From a virus: a DNA stretch of 57,826 nt. The notes beneath the pieces are model-generated. The model was not told where the DNA came from. It worked only from the letters and a program-made list of their open reading frames with translations, and searched no databases. Below are positions 1 to 7,051 of the stretch, piece after piece. Location: positions 1-57,826 of the IMG/VR virus record IMGVR_UViG_3300006104_000001; one strand, 5' to 3'. The position numbers and the translations under genes are program-made. Each line of letters begins with the position of its first letter. Positions within the stretch are counted from its first letter, which is position 1.

Positions 1-120
1 GAACCATGAATTTAGGTTTCTCTGTAGATTTGTCATGTTTTCTGTAATGTCTTCACTGAAACTATTGGATTTTTTAGGACTCTGGGGCACACTAGGCACA
101 CTATGGCATCCCTGTTTAAG
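1..120. repeat. Terminal overlap, left copy (circular contig)
   Basis: These 120 bases are identical to 57707-57826. An exact repeat of this length at both ends is what a de Bruijn assembler leaves when a circular molecule is cut open, so the unit is about 57,706 bp. A true packaged terminal repeat is less likely because the cut falls inside the attachment-site region and crosses the integrase start. Confidence 0.93.
86..103 (+). repeat. Putative integrase arm-type sites, two tandem copies
   Basis: The nonamer GGCACACTA occurs twice back to back. The last A of the second copy is the A of the integrase ATG at 103, and the AGG just upstream that could serve as its ribosome binding site also lies in that copy. 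Integrase bound here could therefore hinder its own expression. The matching pair is at 57642-57662. Confidence 0.6.
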
Positions 121-1236
121 AGAGATCGCAGTCCCTACTGGTGGATTAAATACTACGACGACACCGGAAGGTTGATCCGAGAATCTACCAACCGACGATG
201 GGACTCCGTTCAAGAGACTCGTGACGCCAGAAAGATTCGAGCCGCCAAGGAAATGATTGAGCAAAGTGGAGATCACTCGAACCGATCCGGAAAAGCGTTC
301 TCTTCCTGGGTGCAGGGGTGGCTCGATCAGATCCACAAGAATAAGGAAGAAACCCTTGAGGTTTATACAGGAGCTTGGAAAAACATTTCCGAGTTTTTTG
401 AGATCCAAGGAGTTCGATCTGCCGCTGATGTTACCCGAAACCATGCTTTCCAATACCTTGATTGGAGAACCGGCATGGGGAACAAAAACGATTTCAAAAG
501 CAAAAAGGCCAGAAAGGTTTGCCGTAATACCGCTATTGCCGATCTCAGGTTGCTCCGAAAAGTAATGTACGAGGCCTATAATCGAGAATGGATTGACCGA
601 AACCCGATTGCAAAACTTGGCATTGAAAGGGACATTCCAAAACCCAAGCCTGTCATTACTGATGATGAGCGTGCCATCGTTGAGGGAACTTTTACCGGCT
701 TTCCGGACTGGAAAGAGATCTCTTGGACTATTGCCATCAATCAGGGATGTAGGTTGAAGGAAACCTCCCTTCCCATTGCTGACGTTGATTTCGATAACAA
801 CCTCATCACATTTACTCTGAAGGGAGGGAAACGCCACACCACTAAACTGATGCCGTCCGTAAAATCGCTTCTTCTTCGTTTGAAAAAAGAAGGACTCACC
901 CATACCTGGAAGTTTCATCGCCTTGCCTCTAGGGACTGGTCGCGTATTTTCTCCGGCCTTGGGCTGAAATTCAGTTTTCACAGCACCAGAGTAACTGTGA
1001 TCACTAAACTCGCACGCGCCGGAGTGAATGAACAAATGGCTCGACGATTCATCGGGCACGCTTCTAGTGAAATTCATTCTATTTACCAGAGGCTTGAAGC
1101 TGACGATCTCGATTCTTGTGTTCTGGCGCTTTCCCCCTCTTTGAGTGTGGAACGGCCAGGTAAGGGTACGCTTGGGCAACCCGAAACCCTCCCGAAGAAG
1201 AAGCTCGGTCGGCCAGCCAAGACAAGGCGTGTTTAA
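103..1236 (+). CDS. int: Tyrosine recombinase / phage integrase
   Basis: This is a 377-residue site-specific recombinase that would insert and excise the phage at the tRNA-end attachment site. The catalytic set is complete: R217 in GCRLKE, K240/K243 in the beta-hairpin, H293 and R296 in HSTR, H319 in FIGHA and nucleophile Y328. Residues 1-50 look like the arm-binding domain and about 65-160 like the core-binding SAM-like domain. The C-terminus, with G369-R370-P371 flanked by Lys/Arg, resembles an AT-hook and lies beyond the usual end of the family. The start ATG sits inside one of the GGCACACTA repeats. The last 158 bp overlap the excisionase-like gene on the opposite strand. Confidence 0.96.
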   Translation: MASLFKRDRSPYWWIKYYDDTGRLIRESTNRRWDSVQETRDARKIRAAKEMIEQSGDHSNRSGKAFSSWVQGWLDQIHKNKEETLEVYTGAWKNISEFFEIQGVRSAADVTRNHAFQYLDWRTGMGNKNDFKSKKARKVCRNTAIADLRLLRKVMYEAYNREWIDRNPIAKLGIERDIPKPKPVITDDERAIVEGTFTGFPDWKEISWTIAINQGCRLKETSLPIADVDFDNNLITFTLKGGKRHTTKLMPSVKSLLLRLKKEGLTHTWKFHRLASRDWSRIFSGLGLKFSFHSTRVTVITKLARAGVNEQMARRFIGHASSEIHSIYQRLEADDLDSCVLALSPSLSVERPGKGTLGQPETLPKKKLGRPAKTRRV

Positions 1237-1354
1237 GCGTCGTCTTGGTGCCGAACTTCATCGAGTACCCGCATCTGATCATCGCGGAGACATAATTAGG
1301 GGATCTCCCTATTGCCTCTGCCAATGACTGCTTATTCAATAATGCTTGGGGCAT
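1079..1354 (-). CDS. Excisionase-like HTH DNA-binding protein
   Basis: A 91-residue protein whose first 50 residues (NKQSLAEAIGRSPNYVSAM and following) read as a small winged or MerR/AlpA-type HTH, the fold used by many phage excisionases. It is the last gene of the leftward early operon and begins 23 bp inside the preceding gene. Residues from about 40 onward are encoded by the strand opposite the end of int, so the basic C-terminal tail is constrained by the integrase sequence and may carry little function. The role in excision is inferred from fold and position. A small transcriptional regulator is the alternative. Confidence 0.7.
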   Translation of the reverse strand: MPQALLNKQSLAEAIGRSPNYVSAMIRCGYSMKFGTKTTLKHALSWLADRASSSGGFRVAQAYPYLAVPHSKRGKAPEHKNRDRQLQASGK

Positions 1355-1556
1355 CGTGCTTCTCCTCTTGGATCTGCTTGGTGATGGCGATACGCGACAA
1401 GGTGGCTTTCATGCACTCGCGGATATAATTATGCCGGAGACCCGACATAAATGCGTGCTTCACCCGATCTTCCGTTGATGGAACAGAGTTATCTTCGTTC
1501 AGGAAACGGATGCCTTCCGACTTCCACCAATCTTCATATACTTCTTCAGGTGTCAT
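1332..1556 (-). CDS. Hypothetical protein (74 aa), early operon
   Basis: I do not recognise this protein. It is 74 residues long, mixed in charge, with a Trp-rich acidic start (MTPEEVYEDWW) and a basic middle. Its ATG overlaps the stop of the upstream gene as ATGA, so the two are probably translationally coupled. It belongs to the leftward operon that carries the RecT/RecE-like pair. Confidence 0.7.
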   Translation of the reverse strand: MTPEEVYEDWWKSEGIRFLNEDNSVPSTEDRVKHAFMSGLRHNYIRECMKATLSRIAITKQIQEEKHDAPSIIE

Positions 1557-1762
1557 TTTATTTTACTAATTGCGTGCCGCAATTTGCGGAACTTTGCTCG
1601 GTTTTTTGATGTGTTTTTTAGTGATCCAGTGTTCGGATCTACTTTGTAAGTAGTTCCATCCTGCATCCTGATAAGCTGATCAGGTCGCTCGATGGGGTGG
1701 ATTTTCATGGCACGCGATAGCATCCATGTATCTTGTTTCTTGAGAAATTTAGGACGGATCAT
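1553..1762 (-). CDS. Hypothetical basic protein (69 aa), early operon
   Basis: A small protein of 69 residues, strongly basic at the C-terminus (NRAKFRKLRHAISKIK), with no recognised domain. The central part (RPDQLIRMQDGTTYKVDPNTGSL) could form a small beta hairpin. ATGA overlaps link it to both neighbours. Nucleic-acid binding is possible from the charge but unproven. Confidence 0.68.
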   Translation of the reverse strand: MIRPKFLKKQDTWMLSRAMKIHPIERPDQLIRMQDGTTYKVDPNTGSLKNTSKNRAKFRKLRHAISKIK

Positions 1763-2004
1763 GATGTGTATTCCTCTTTATTCATCTGCATAAGCATTGC
1801 GTCTGCATACTCATAAGCCAGAGAAGCAACAATTTTTGAGAAGGGTTGGTTATGACTCGAAATAATCCCCTGCATGGCAAATGCCGCAAAGTAATACCGC
1901 TTTGTAACCCCAGGTAAAAGGTAAGTGTAAGTCATAGGACCCGCTGGGGTTTCTACTCTTTTTGGCATAGGCCACGCAGGGCCTCCGTTGATTGTGTCGC
2001 TCAT
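1759..2004 (-). CDS. Conserved phage protein of the GG-AFP/YFAA type (81 aa)
   Basis: The pattern is one I know from many phage and prophage genes next to recombination functions: a start like NGGPAWPMP, a middle like GVTKRYYFAAFAMQGI, and an end with YEYADAMLMQM. The biochemical role of that group is unknown. It overlaps the RecE-like gene upstream and the basic 69-residue gene downstream by 4 bp each (ATGA), so it is part of the same message. Confidence 0.75.
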   Translation of the reverse strand: MSDTINGGPAWPMPKRVETPAGPMTYTYLLPGVTKRYYFAAFAMQGIISSHNQPFSKIVASLAYEYADAMLMQMNKEEYTS

Positions 2005-2837
2005 GCCGATACCTCCGCGAGTTGGTTAAGTTTCCACTTGGGAAGACTGATAACCTCTACCTCTGAAGAATATGCAGGCCATTCATCAAAACTCATGCAC
2101 TCTGCCAGAAGTGTAAGATTTTTTCGGTACTGCTGGCGTCCGGCTTCGATGCTTTCTGCATCGAGTTGATAGACGGCAACTGCATAGGGAGGCTCTTTCT
2201 CCACAACTAGGAATACAAAAGCCTCCTTGGGCATACCTACTAATGAAGCCAGATCGAGATAAAATGCCGCCTGAACATCATACCGGAAATTGGCTACCGC
2301 CTTGGCAAACTCTGCCTTCCCCCCGGCTCCCTTGGCACAGGTCTTGACATCAATGATGGCATTTCCTTTTGAGATCAAATCCGGCCTTCCCCTGAGACGC
2401 ACCCCACTTTCATGAGTTGCGTAGAGAGATGCCTCGATAAGTCCACCTGCTTTCAGTGCGGCAGATCCGCTCCTGTGGGCGAACACTGCCTCTTTCATGC
2501 CTTGGATATTCTGCAAATCGCTTGGTTTCACGACAATCTTGCCCTGATCCCTTGCGGCGGTTTCTACAGATTCCCAAGCGGCCTTTCCATCTTTGGTGCG
2601 ACGATCTGCATCTGGAGCTATGATATACGACTCTTCAAACCGATCCGGTTCGAGGACTGCCGTATGGACAAGTGTTCCGATCTTCATGGCTGGAGTTGCC
2701 TCTTCACGAGGAGCGGATTTAGCGGCCTGATAGTGTGCTGGGCTGATATTGACCAGATCTAGGTCATGCTTGGATACTCCGGCGCTTGCGAAATATTGCT
2801 CTGCTGGTTGATTTTCAATGATTTCTGGATTGCTCAT
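2001..2837 (-). CDS. RecE/YqaJ-like 5'-3' exonuclease (PD-(D/E)XK)
   Basis: A 278-residue nuclease that would resect double-stranded ends to give 3' single strands for the annealing protein encoded two genes upstream. The PD-(D/E)XK core is visible: GTLVHTAVLEPDRF (H58), E135, RPDL (D153), IIDVKTC (D163, K165) and RYDVQAAFY (Y186, Q189). This order is that of the RecE C-terminal nuclease (DUF3799 group). The preceding 51-residue RHH gene overlaps its start as ATGA. Pairing with a RecT-like protein in one operon supports the assignment. Confidence 0.9.
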   Translation of the reverse strand: MSNPEIIENQPAEQYFASAGVSKHDLDLVNISPAHYQAAKSAPREEATPAMKIGTLVHTAVLEPDRFEESYIIAPDADRRTKDGKAAWESVETAARDQGKIVVKPSDLQNIQGMKEAVFAHRSGSAALKAGGLIEASLYATHESGVRLRGRPDLISKGNAIIDVKTCAKGAGGKAEFAKAVANFRYDVQAAFYLDLASLVGMPKEAFVFLVVEKEPPYAVAVYQLDAESIEAGRQQYRKNLTLLAECMSFDEWPAYSSEVEVISLPKWKLNQLAEVSA

Positions 2838-2989
2838 TGTTTTGTAGTGATGTGTTTGACGACACAGTTGAGGATTAGTGTTTGAAGACTCACGCTTTGC
2901 TTTTGGGCGTGTTCATTGAGTGATTCCAAAACCCACCCAGGGATTTTGATTGAAATGGTCTCGTCCTTTGAGGCGGCAGGATTACTCAT
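2834..2989 (-). CDS. Small RHH-like protein (51 aa)
   Basis: This short gene lies between the RecT-like and RecE-like genes. Translation gives a beta strand (ETISIKIPGWVLE) followed by a two-helix region (SLNEHAQKQSVSLQTLIL), which is the layout of a ribbon-helix-helix DNA-binding protein. It overlaps the upstream stop by 8 bp and shares an ATGA with the RecE-like gene, so it fits exactly into the coupled operon. A repressor or antitoxin-like regulator is plausible. No toxin partner is seen. Confidence 0.65.
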   Translation of the reverse strand: MSNPAASKDETISIKIPGWVLESLNEHAQKQSVSLQTLILNCVVKHITTKQ

Positions 2990-3923
2990 TGGTCGATTCC
3001 TTTTTGTTCATAAAGCTCTTAACCTTTTCCCAGTTAAGGAGAGTGTATTGAAGATCCTCTACAGGAACTTGATTCAGCATCGTGGCATCCTTTGGTGCCA
3101 GATCGTTATTCTTTAACACCTCTAGCAGGGTCTCCTTCGGGATGTTGTCCTCTTCCAACTTGACCTTAATTCCCTCTGCGATCTCCTTCTTGGTCATAGA
3201 TACCGGAGGCTCTGCAATGATGTTCTCCTTTTCAGAAACAACTTCGACATAAAGCATATCATGCTTAACGTCCCTTTCCGGAGACTCAAAAGAAACATTC
3301 GAGGCCTTGGGAGATTTGCGTGATCGGTCGCCCACATCGACAACTTCCTCCACGGATTGCATACCCATGAGAATGTCCGGAGCGTAAAGACGGCCAAAAA
3401 ACGCCGCCGCACGATAGCGAAGCATCAGATCCGGCATGGTTTTCCATTTGGATCCCGACTTGCTGTGCCATCCTTCGGCTTTTGCCATCGAAATAGTCAC
3501 CGGAGGACCATCAAGGCGATCTCCACTGGATTTATCGTATGCCCATGCAAGGCAGGTTTTGTCATCCCCTTCCCCTGTTACATCAAAACGTAATGGGGAA
3601 AACCGACCGCAGGAATTGAGTGCGGCAATAATGAACTGGCTCGACCAGGCCGGCCTTCCATGAATGACATTTAGGTTTTGCATCACCATGAGTGGGGATG
3701 CCTGTAGTCGCTGGGAGATTTCCAGCGCGATCATAGCGCTACCAATGTTCGCATCACCTTGAAATGTGGTGGGAACTAGGTTGCTACTTGTTAGGGCGCG
3801 AGCCATGCGTTGTGCCAACTCAAATGAGGAGGCATTGGCAAAAGCCGTGTTACTTTGCTGTTGGATCATGGCCGGTGCCGATGGGGCAAGAGCCAGAGCG
3901 GTTTCTTCTGGATTGTTTGTCAT
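2982..3923 (-). CDS. RecT-like single-strand annealing protein
   Basis: A 313-residue protein of a phage family annotated as RecT- or Bet-like. Characteristic segments are SNLVPTTFQG near residue 47, QNLNVIHGRPAWSS near 83, CGRFSPLRF, and KWKTMPDLMLRYRAAAFFGR near 160. It would coat and anneal single strands made by the neighbouring RecE-like exonuclease, driving recombination-dependent replication and repair of phage ends. The Lys/Glu-rich last third is probably a flexible interaction region. The assignment rests on family pattern plus operon context. Confidence 0.82.
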   Translation of the reverse strand: MTNNPEETALALAPSAPAMIQQQSNTAFANASSFELAQRMARALTSSNLVPTTFQGDANIGSAMIALEISQRLQASPLMVMQNLNVIHGRPAWSSQFIIAALNSCGRFSPLRFDVTGEGDDKTCLAWAYDKSSGDRLDGPPVTISMAKAEGWHSKSGSKWKTMPDLMLRYRAAAFFGRLYAPDILMGMQSVEEVVDVGDRSRKSPKASNVSFESPERDVKHDMLYVEVVSEKENIIAEPPVSMTKKEIAEGIKVKLEEDNIPKETLLEVLKNNDLAPKDATMLNQVPVEDLQYTLLNWEKVKSFMNKKESTNE

Positions 3924-3944
3924 GTGTGGTGGGTTTTTGTCTGC

Positions 3945-4031
3945 TTACTTGTCCTGGTTGATCTGCAAATGCAGTCCAACCAAAAGTCCTAAAAGGAAAA
4001 TCAAAAGTAGGAATCCGACGAAAGTATCCAT
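3945..4031 (-). CDS. Predicted 28-residue membrane peptide
   Basis: A 28-residue reading frame starts one base after the stop of the 92-residue gene and ends 21 bp before the RecT-like start. About 20 of its residues form a single hydrophobic segment (VGFLLLIFLLGLLVGLHL) followed by a short polar end. No good Shine-Dalgarno is visible, but the tight packing and clean transmembrane pattern favour a real small membrane protein. Function unknown. Confidence 0.5.
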   Translation of the reverse strand: MDTFVGFLLLIFLLGLLVGLHLQINQDK

Positions 4032-4032
4032 G

Positions 4033-4311
4033 CTACTCGGTGGTAGATTCTGGATAATCCTCTGGAAACTCCTCTTTCAGGAGGCGATGAAGCCCACGAA
4101 GGGCATTCTTTGCGGCGGCAAGGTTGGATGCCTCCGTGATGATAAATGTTGTCTCGATAATCAGGATCCACCGGAGAATTTCGCTGGGGGGTTCATAGGC
4201 ATTGAGCTTCGAGAAATAAAGAAGCACAGGGAGACGGATTTTTTTATAGACGGACGATCTAACCGACTTGGCGAGATCGTTGATTTCCTGACGAGTTATT
4301 TTTTTGCTCAT
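4033..4311 (-). CDS. Hypothetical protein (92 aa), early operon
   Basis: A 92-residue, mostly helical protein with a basic first third and an acidic end (EEFPEDYPESTTE). The middle (ILRWILIIETTFIITEASNLAA) is hydrophobic enough for a buried helix or membrane association. Its ATG overlaps the stop of the RHH gene as ATGA, placing it second in the leftward operon. No family recognised. Confidence 0.7.
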   Translation of the reverse strand: MSKKITRQEINDLAKSVRSSVYKKIRLPVLLYFSKLNAYEPPSEILRWILIIETTFIITEASNLAAAKNALRGLHRLLKEEFPEDYPESTTE

Positions 4312-4487
4312 GGGGTTGTGGTGGTGGGTTCGGGGGTATATGAACTTGCTTCATCGATCAGGAATGAAACCAATCTGCTGATGGAGATTCCGTTTTTCAG
4401 TGCAAGTTCATAAGCCCTTTTCTTGGTCTCTTTTTCGATGACAAGCGTGATCTGCTCTGGGTCTTTGAGTGTTTTGGGTCTTGCCAT
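4308..4487 (-). CDS. RHH-type regulator (59 aa), first gene of the leftward operon
   Basis: This 59-residue frame starts MARPKTLKDPEQITLVIEKE: a basic N-terminus, a beta strand (QITLVIE), then two helices (KKRAYELALKNG and ISRLVSFLIDEA). That is the ribbon-helix-helix plan. It is divergent from another RHH gene at 4589, with only 101 bp between them, which suggests mutual or self-regulation of the early operon. A promoter-like TTGATG, 17 bp, TAAATC lies directly upstream. Confidence 0.75.
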   Translation of the reverse strand: MARPKTLKDPEQITLVIEKETKKRAYELALKNGISISRLVSFLIDEASSYTPEPTTTTP

Positions 4488-4588
4488 GCCTCGGATTTAC
4501 CACTGGTTTTCCACATCATCAACACTTTTTTTGTCTGTAGTACGAAAAAAAAGTTGCGCCCTGTTGGTTATACAAGTATTTTGCACTT
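4488..4588. promoter_or_regulatory. Divergent early control region
   Basis: These 101 bp separate the leftward early operon from the rightward RHH/HTH genes. Rightward: TTGCGC (4554-4559), 17 bp, TATTTT (4577-4582), followed only 7 bp later by the GTG at 4589. Leftward: TTGATG (4522-4517), 17 bp, TAAATC (4499-4494), then 6 bp to the ATG at 4487. Both would give nearly leaderless messages. The inverted repeat ACAAGT, 7 bp, ACTTGT (4572-4590) covers the rightward -10 and start codon and is a good operator candidate. The elements were picked by eye. Confidence 0.5.
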
Positions 4589-4786
4589 GTGAAACCGCAC
4601 AAGAAACCCGACCTTAACAAGGTCAATGTGACTTTAACGATAGGTCCCAAGCTCTCTGCAGCATCAAAGCTCTACGCAAGGGAGAATGAAATGTCTTTCA
4701 GTGAACTGGTAGCCCTGCTGTTAAGGCGTGAATTGGCAACACCATCTATATCCGTCTCTCCCCCGAAACCCCCAACAGACGTTTAA
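4589..4786 (+). CDS. RHH-type DNA-binding protein (65 aa)
   Basis: The start is a GTG; no ATG or Shine-Dalgarno fits better, because the next possible start falls inside the predicted beta strand. The basic N-terminus is followed by a strand (KVNVTLTIG) and two helices (SAASKLYARENEMS and SELVALLLRREL), the ribbon-helix-helix arrangement. It lies upstream of the HTH repressor-like gene in the same direction and divergent from a second RHH gene. An inverted repeat overlaps its start codon, so autorepression is plausible. Confidence 0.78.
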   Translation: MKPHKKPDLNKVNVTLTIGPKLSAASKLYARENEMSFSELVALLLRRELATPSISVSPPKPPTDV

Positions 4787-4813
4787 CAAAATAACACGGA
4801 AATAATACATAAA

Positions 4814-5389
4814 ATGACACTTGCAGATTACCTTCGGGAGTTACGAGCACATAGCTTTCCCTATCCCAAGCTGGGTAAGGCCGCGATCCAATCCGCTTCG
4901 TCAGAACAATTAGAAAAGTGGCTTGCCGAGAGAAATCAATCTCCCGGCAAAAACATGGATGTTTCCGAAATGCGTCGGGCGCTCAGTCGTTTTGATTCCA
5001 AAATGAAGCCAATGACCCAGCGCGAGATTGCTGATAAGGCCGGTGTCAGTCTTTTTCTGATCAATAAGGTGTTCACGAGCGGGAAAAAGATCAGAGGAAC
5101 CGGACTCAAGCAGATTCTTCGTGCCCTAGGATGTGAACCAAACTCACAGAACTACAGGAAAGCTCTTTCCATCTGGGCAAATGAAAGCGGAATGCAGGTA
5201 GATCTTGAGGATGTTGATGATCTCGTGAGTGAAAAGCAGGGTGAACTTTCGGTCTGGTGGAGGAGGGTATCCCCTCACCTAGTCAAGATGAGTAAGGATG
5301 AGAGGGAACAGATCGCGCTGATGATGACAAGGCCTTCGGTGATCGCGGCTTTGCCTTCATTGAATGCTGTTTTTGACTCAAAGCGGTAA
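4814..5389 (+). CDS. HTH repressor-like protein (191 aa), candidate lysogeny regulator
   Basis: Residues 68-112 form a Cro/C1-type helix-turn-helix (MTQREIADKAGVSLFLINKV, then an extended turn and LKQILRALG). The protein is encoded on the plus strand opposite the early leftward operon, where a lysogeny repressor is expected. The N-terminal 60 residues are helical and may dimerise. The acidic segment near 150 has no recognised domain; no LexA/CI peptidase motif is visible, so RecA-stimulated self-cleavage is not supported. Its last 107 bp overlap the HExxH gene on the other strand. Confidence 0.75.
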   Translation: MTLADYLRELRAHSFPYPKLGKAAIQSASSEQLEKWLAERNQSPGKNMDVSEMRRALSRFDSKMKPMTQREIADKAGVSLFLINKVFTSGKKIRGTGLKQILRALGCEPNSQNYRKALSIWANESGMQVDLEDVDDLVSEKQGELSVWWRRVSPHLVKMSKDEREQIALMMTRPSVIAALPSLNAVFDSKR

Positions 5390-5732
5390 ATGCTCTCTTG
5401 GTCAAATGGTCAATGATGTGGGCGAGTAGTTCGTTTTTCTCATTGTTTTCCTCAATGCCGTGAGCGTGACGGATGAAGCTGGCCGCATGGGTTAACTCAT
5501 GTACCAGAACGTGCCTGTCATAGTCATTGTTCCTCCATCGCTTCAGGAATACCAAAGCACCCTTTTTTTCAGTATAAACACAGGATCCAAGTACCCCATA
5601 CTTATCAGGAATTAGCTCCACATCCTTGATTTTCTTTTTCTCAAGCCACTTTTCGACCTCGGCCTTGGAGTAAGGCCAGAATATCCAGCACCGATCATTG
5701 ATGAGAGGCACCCTGATATTGAGGATATTCAT
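5283..5732 (-). CDS. HExxH metallopeptidase-like phage protein (149 aa)
   Basis: The start at 5732 (MNILNIRVP) is chosen because it lies 3 bp after the stop of the phosphoesterase gene. A zincin motif HELTH (H78, E79, H82) is followed by E101 in NEKNELLAH, which could be the third zinc ligand, as in small phage peptidase-like proteins and ImmA/IrrE-type proteases. The last ~36 residues, rich in Ser, Lys and Arg, are encoded opposite the end of the repressor gene. It is the final gene of the late leftward unit. Cleavage of the adjacent repressor is only a guess from location. Confidence 0.72.
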   Translation of the reverse strand: MNILNIRVPLINDRCWIFWPYSKAEVEKWLEKKKIKDVELIPDKYGVLGSCVYTEKKGALVFLKRWRNNDYDRHVLVHELTHAASFIRHAHGIEENNEKNELLAHIIDHLTKRAFTALSQKQHSMKAKPRSPKALSSSARSVPSHPYSS

Positions 5733-5734
5733 GG

Positions 5735-6730
5735 CTACAGGACTTTTCCGTTGAGAATCCTTTTGTTTTCCACCTCGAACCACCCTTCCCCGCGTTCAAC
5801 AACGGCAAAACCGGCGTTCCACTTATTGATGGGCATATATCGAGGGTGAAGATCGCAGAGGCACCCTACCGACCAGGTAGTGATCATCTTTTTTTGAATC
5901 GTGCTCTCTGTGTGTTCACTGGTTTGGTGATGATGCCCAACTAGGGAATTGGCCTTTGCCCGGAGGAATAGTCCCCTCGCCGCGTTGACAGGCCCGATCA
6001 AGGGTGTCGCATACTCATGGCCGTGCAGGATCGTCAGATCTTCTACTTCGATGAGTTGTTTTTCAGTAATGTATCCGATCCCACGACTCGAAAAACTCAA
6101 AAGGTGAGGAATGCGAAACTCCGGAATATCCAGAAGTTCGGGCGCTTTTACACGCAGGAGACTTTGAAGACGCTCATCGTGATTTCCATCCTTCCAAAAA
6201 ATCTTTGCCTTTGGGAAATTCTCTGCGAGGTAATCTAAAAACTGCCTAGCGGCCTTGAGTTCTTCATGGGTTTTACGCTCCCTGGGATCCTTTTCAAACC
6301 TGCTGAGTTGATAAAAATCCAAGGTATCTCCATTGAGCAGGATCGTATCGACCTTGCGTTTTTTTAGGTAAGTGATTGCGGCCTTGAGTGCGGTGTTGCA
6401 ATGAAAGGGAAGATGAATGTCATTGAGGATTCCGATCTTGTTTCCTTCGAGCAGGAAAGGTTCCCATTTTCTCTTGTACGAAGTGGGAAGTTTTGTTGGT
6501 TCGCAAGGCTTTCCGGCGGGTTTGAACAGATTTTTGTCCTTTGCATTTGACCTGCATAACTGACCCCGATTCCCACGGAAATACCTGATCGAGTTCCTGC
6601 ACCCTTCTAGGTTCACCCATAATTCGGGATGTTCTGCATATAGTTTTTTTGCAAGAGAAAGAGACGGAGTATCGGGAAACCTTTTAACTGCCTCCCTGAC
6701 TACTGGTGTTCCTGCAGAATTGTTATTCAT
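5735..6730 (-). CDS. Calcineurin-like metallophosphoesterase
   Basis: A 331-residue two-metal phosphoesterase. The motifs are D104-x-H106 (NDIHLPF), G134-D135 (LLNGDTLDF), GNHDER at 182-187, then LHGHEY and LVGHHHQ near the C-terminus. The first 95 residues include a basic helical region that may bind DNA and a segment, SLAKKLYAEHPELW, that looks HTH-like. Members act as nucleases or phosphatases; the substrate cannot be read from sequence. Its start overlaps the 107-residue gene as ATGA. Confidence 0.88.
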   Translation of the reverse strand: MNNNSAGTPVVREAVKRFPDTPSLSLAKKLYAEHPELWVNLEGCRNSIRYFRGNRGQLCRSNAKDKNLFKPAGKPCEPTKLPTSYKRKWEPFLLEGNKIGILNDIHLPFHCNTALKAAITYLKKRKVDTILLNGDTLDFYQLSRFEKDPRERKTHEELKAARQFLDYLAENFPKAKIFWKDGNHDERLQSLLRVKAPELLDIPEFRIPHLLSFSSRGIGYITEKQLIEVEDLTILHGHEYATPLIGPVNAARGLFLRAKANSLVGHHHQTSEHTESTIQKKMITTWSVGCLCDLHPRYMPINKWNAGFAVVERGEGWFEVENKRILNGKVL

Positions 6731-7050
6731 GGATGTAATGGTTTTTTCCCTGGACGAGTCCTTGGGGGATGTGCCCCCGCAAGTTCCTCTAGGATAATTG
6801 CCGCGTGTTCTAGCGAGATGGACTTCTCTTTCATCATTTGCGCTAGGGTTGAGATGGATTGAAGGCGGTGGCAGAGATGGTGAAGGTACGATGCAGAATC
6901 AATCACCTCGTCATGAAGTTGCTGGGCAAACCATCCGCACCCACCAGTCCAGAGTCCTCCCCCATGTTCTCTAACGCCTTTGCGGTATTTTTCTACTCCA
7001 TCGGAGGAAAATTTATCAAATATCTCTTGGGCGTCTTGTTCGGGGTTCAT
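6727..7050 (-). CDS. MazG/nucleotide-pyrophosphohydrolase-like phage protein (107 aa)
   Basis: The segment KYRKGVREHGGGLW followed by LHDEVIDSASYLHHL resembles small phage proteins distantly related to MazG-type all-alpha NTP pyrophosphohydrolases, with acidic residues on a helix for metal binding. The full MazG motif set is not clear, so activity is uncertain. It lies between the GH75-like gene and the phosphoesterase and overlaps the latter by 4 bp. Confidence 0.6.
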   Translation of the reverse strand: MNPEQDAQEIFDKFSSDGVEKYRKGVREHGGGLWTGGCGWFAQQLHDEVIDSASYLHHLCHRLQSISTLAQMMKEKSISLEHAAIILEELAGAHPPRTRPGKKPLHP

Positions 7051-7051
7051 A

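Noticed and set aside
3766-4413. A 215-residue plus-strand frame opposite the early operon
   Set aside because: It covers the RecT-like start, the small membrane peptide and the RHH gene on the other strand and shows no domain pattern.
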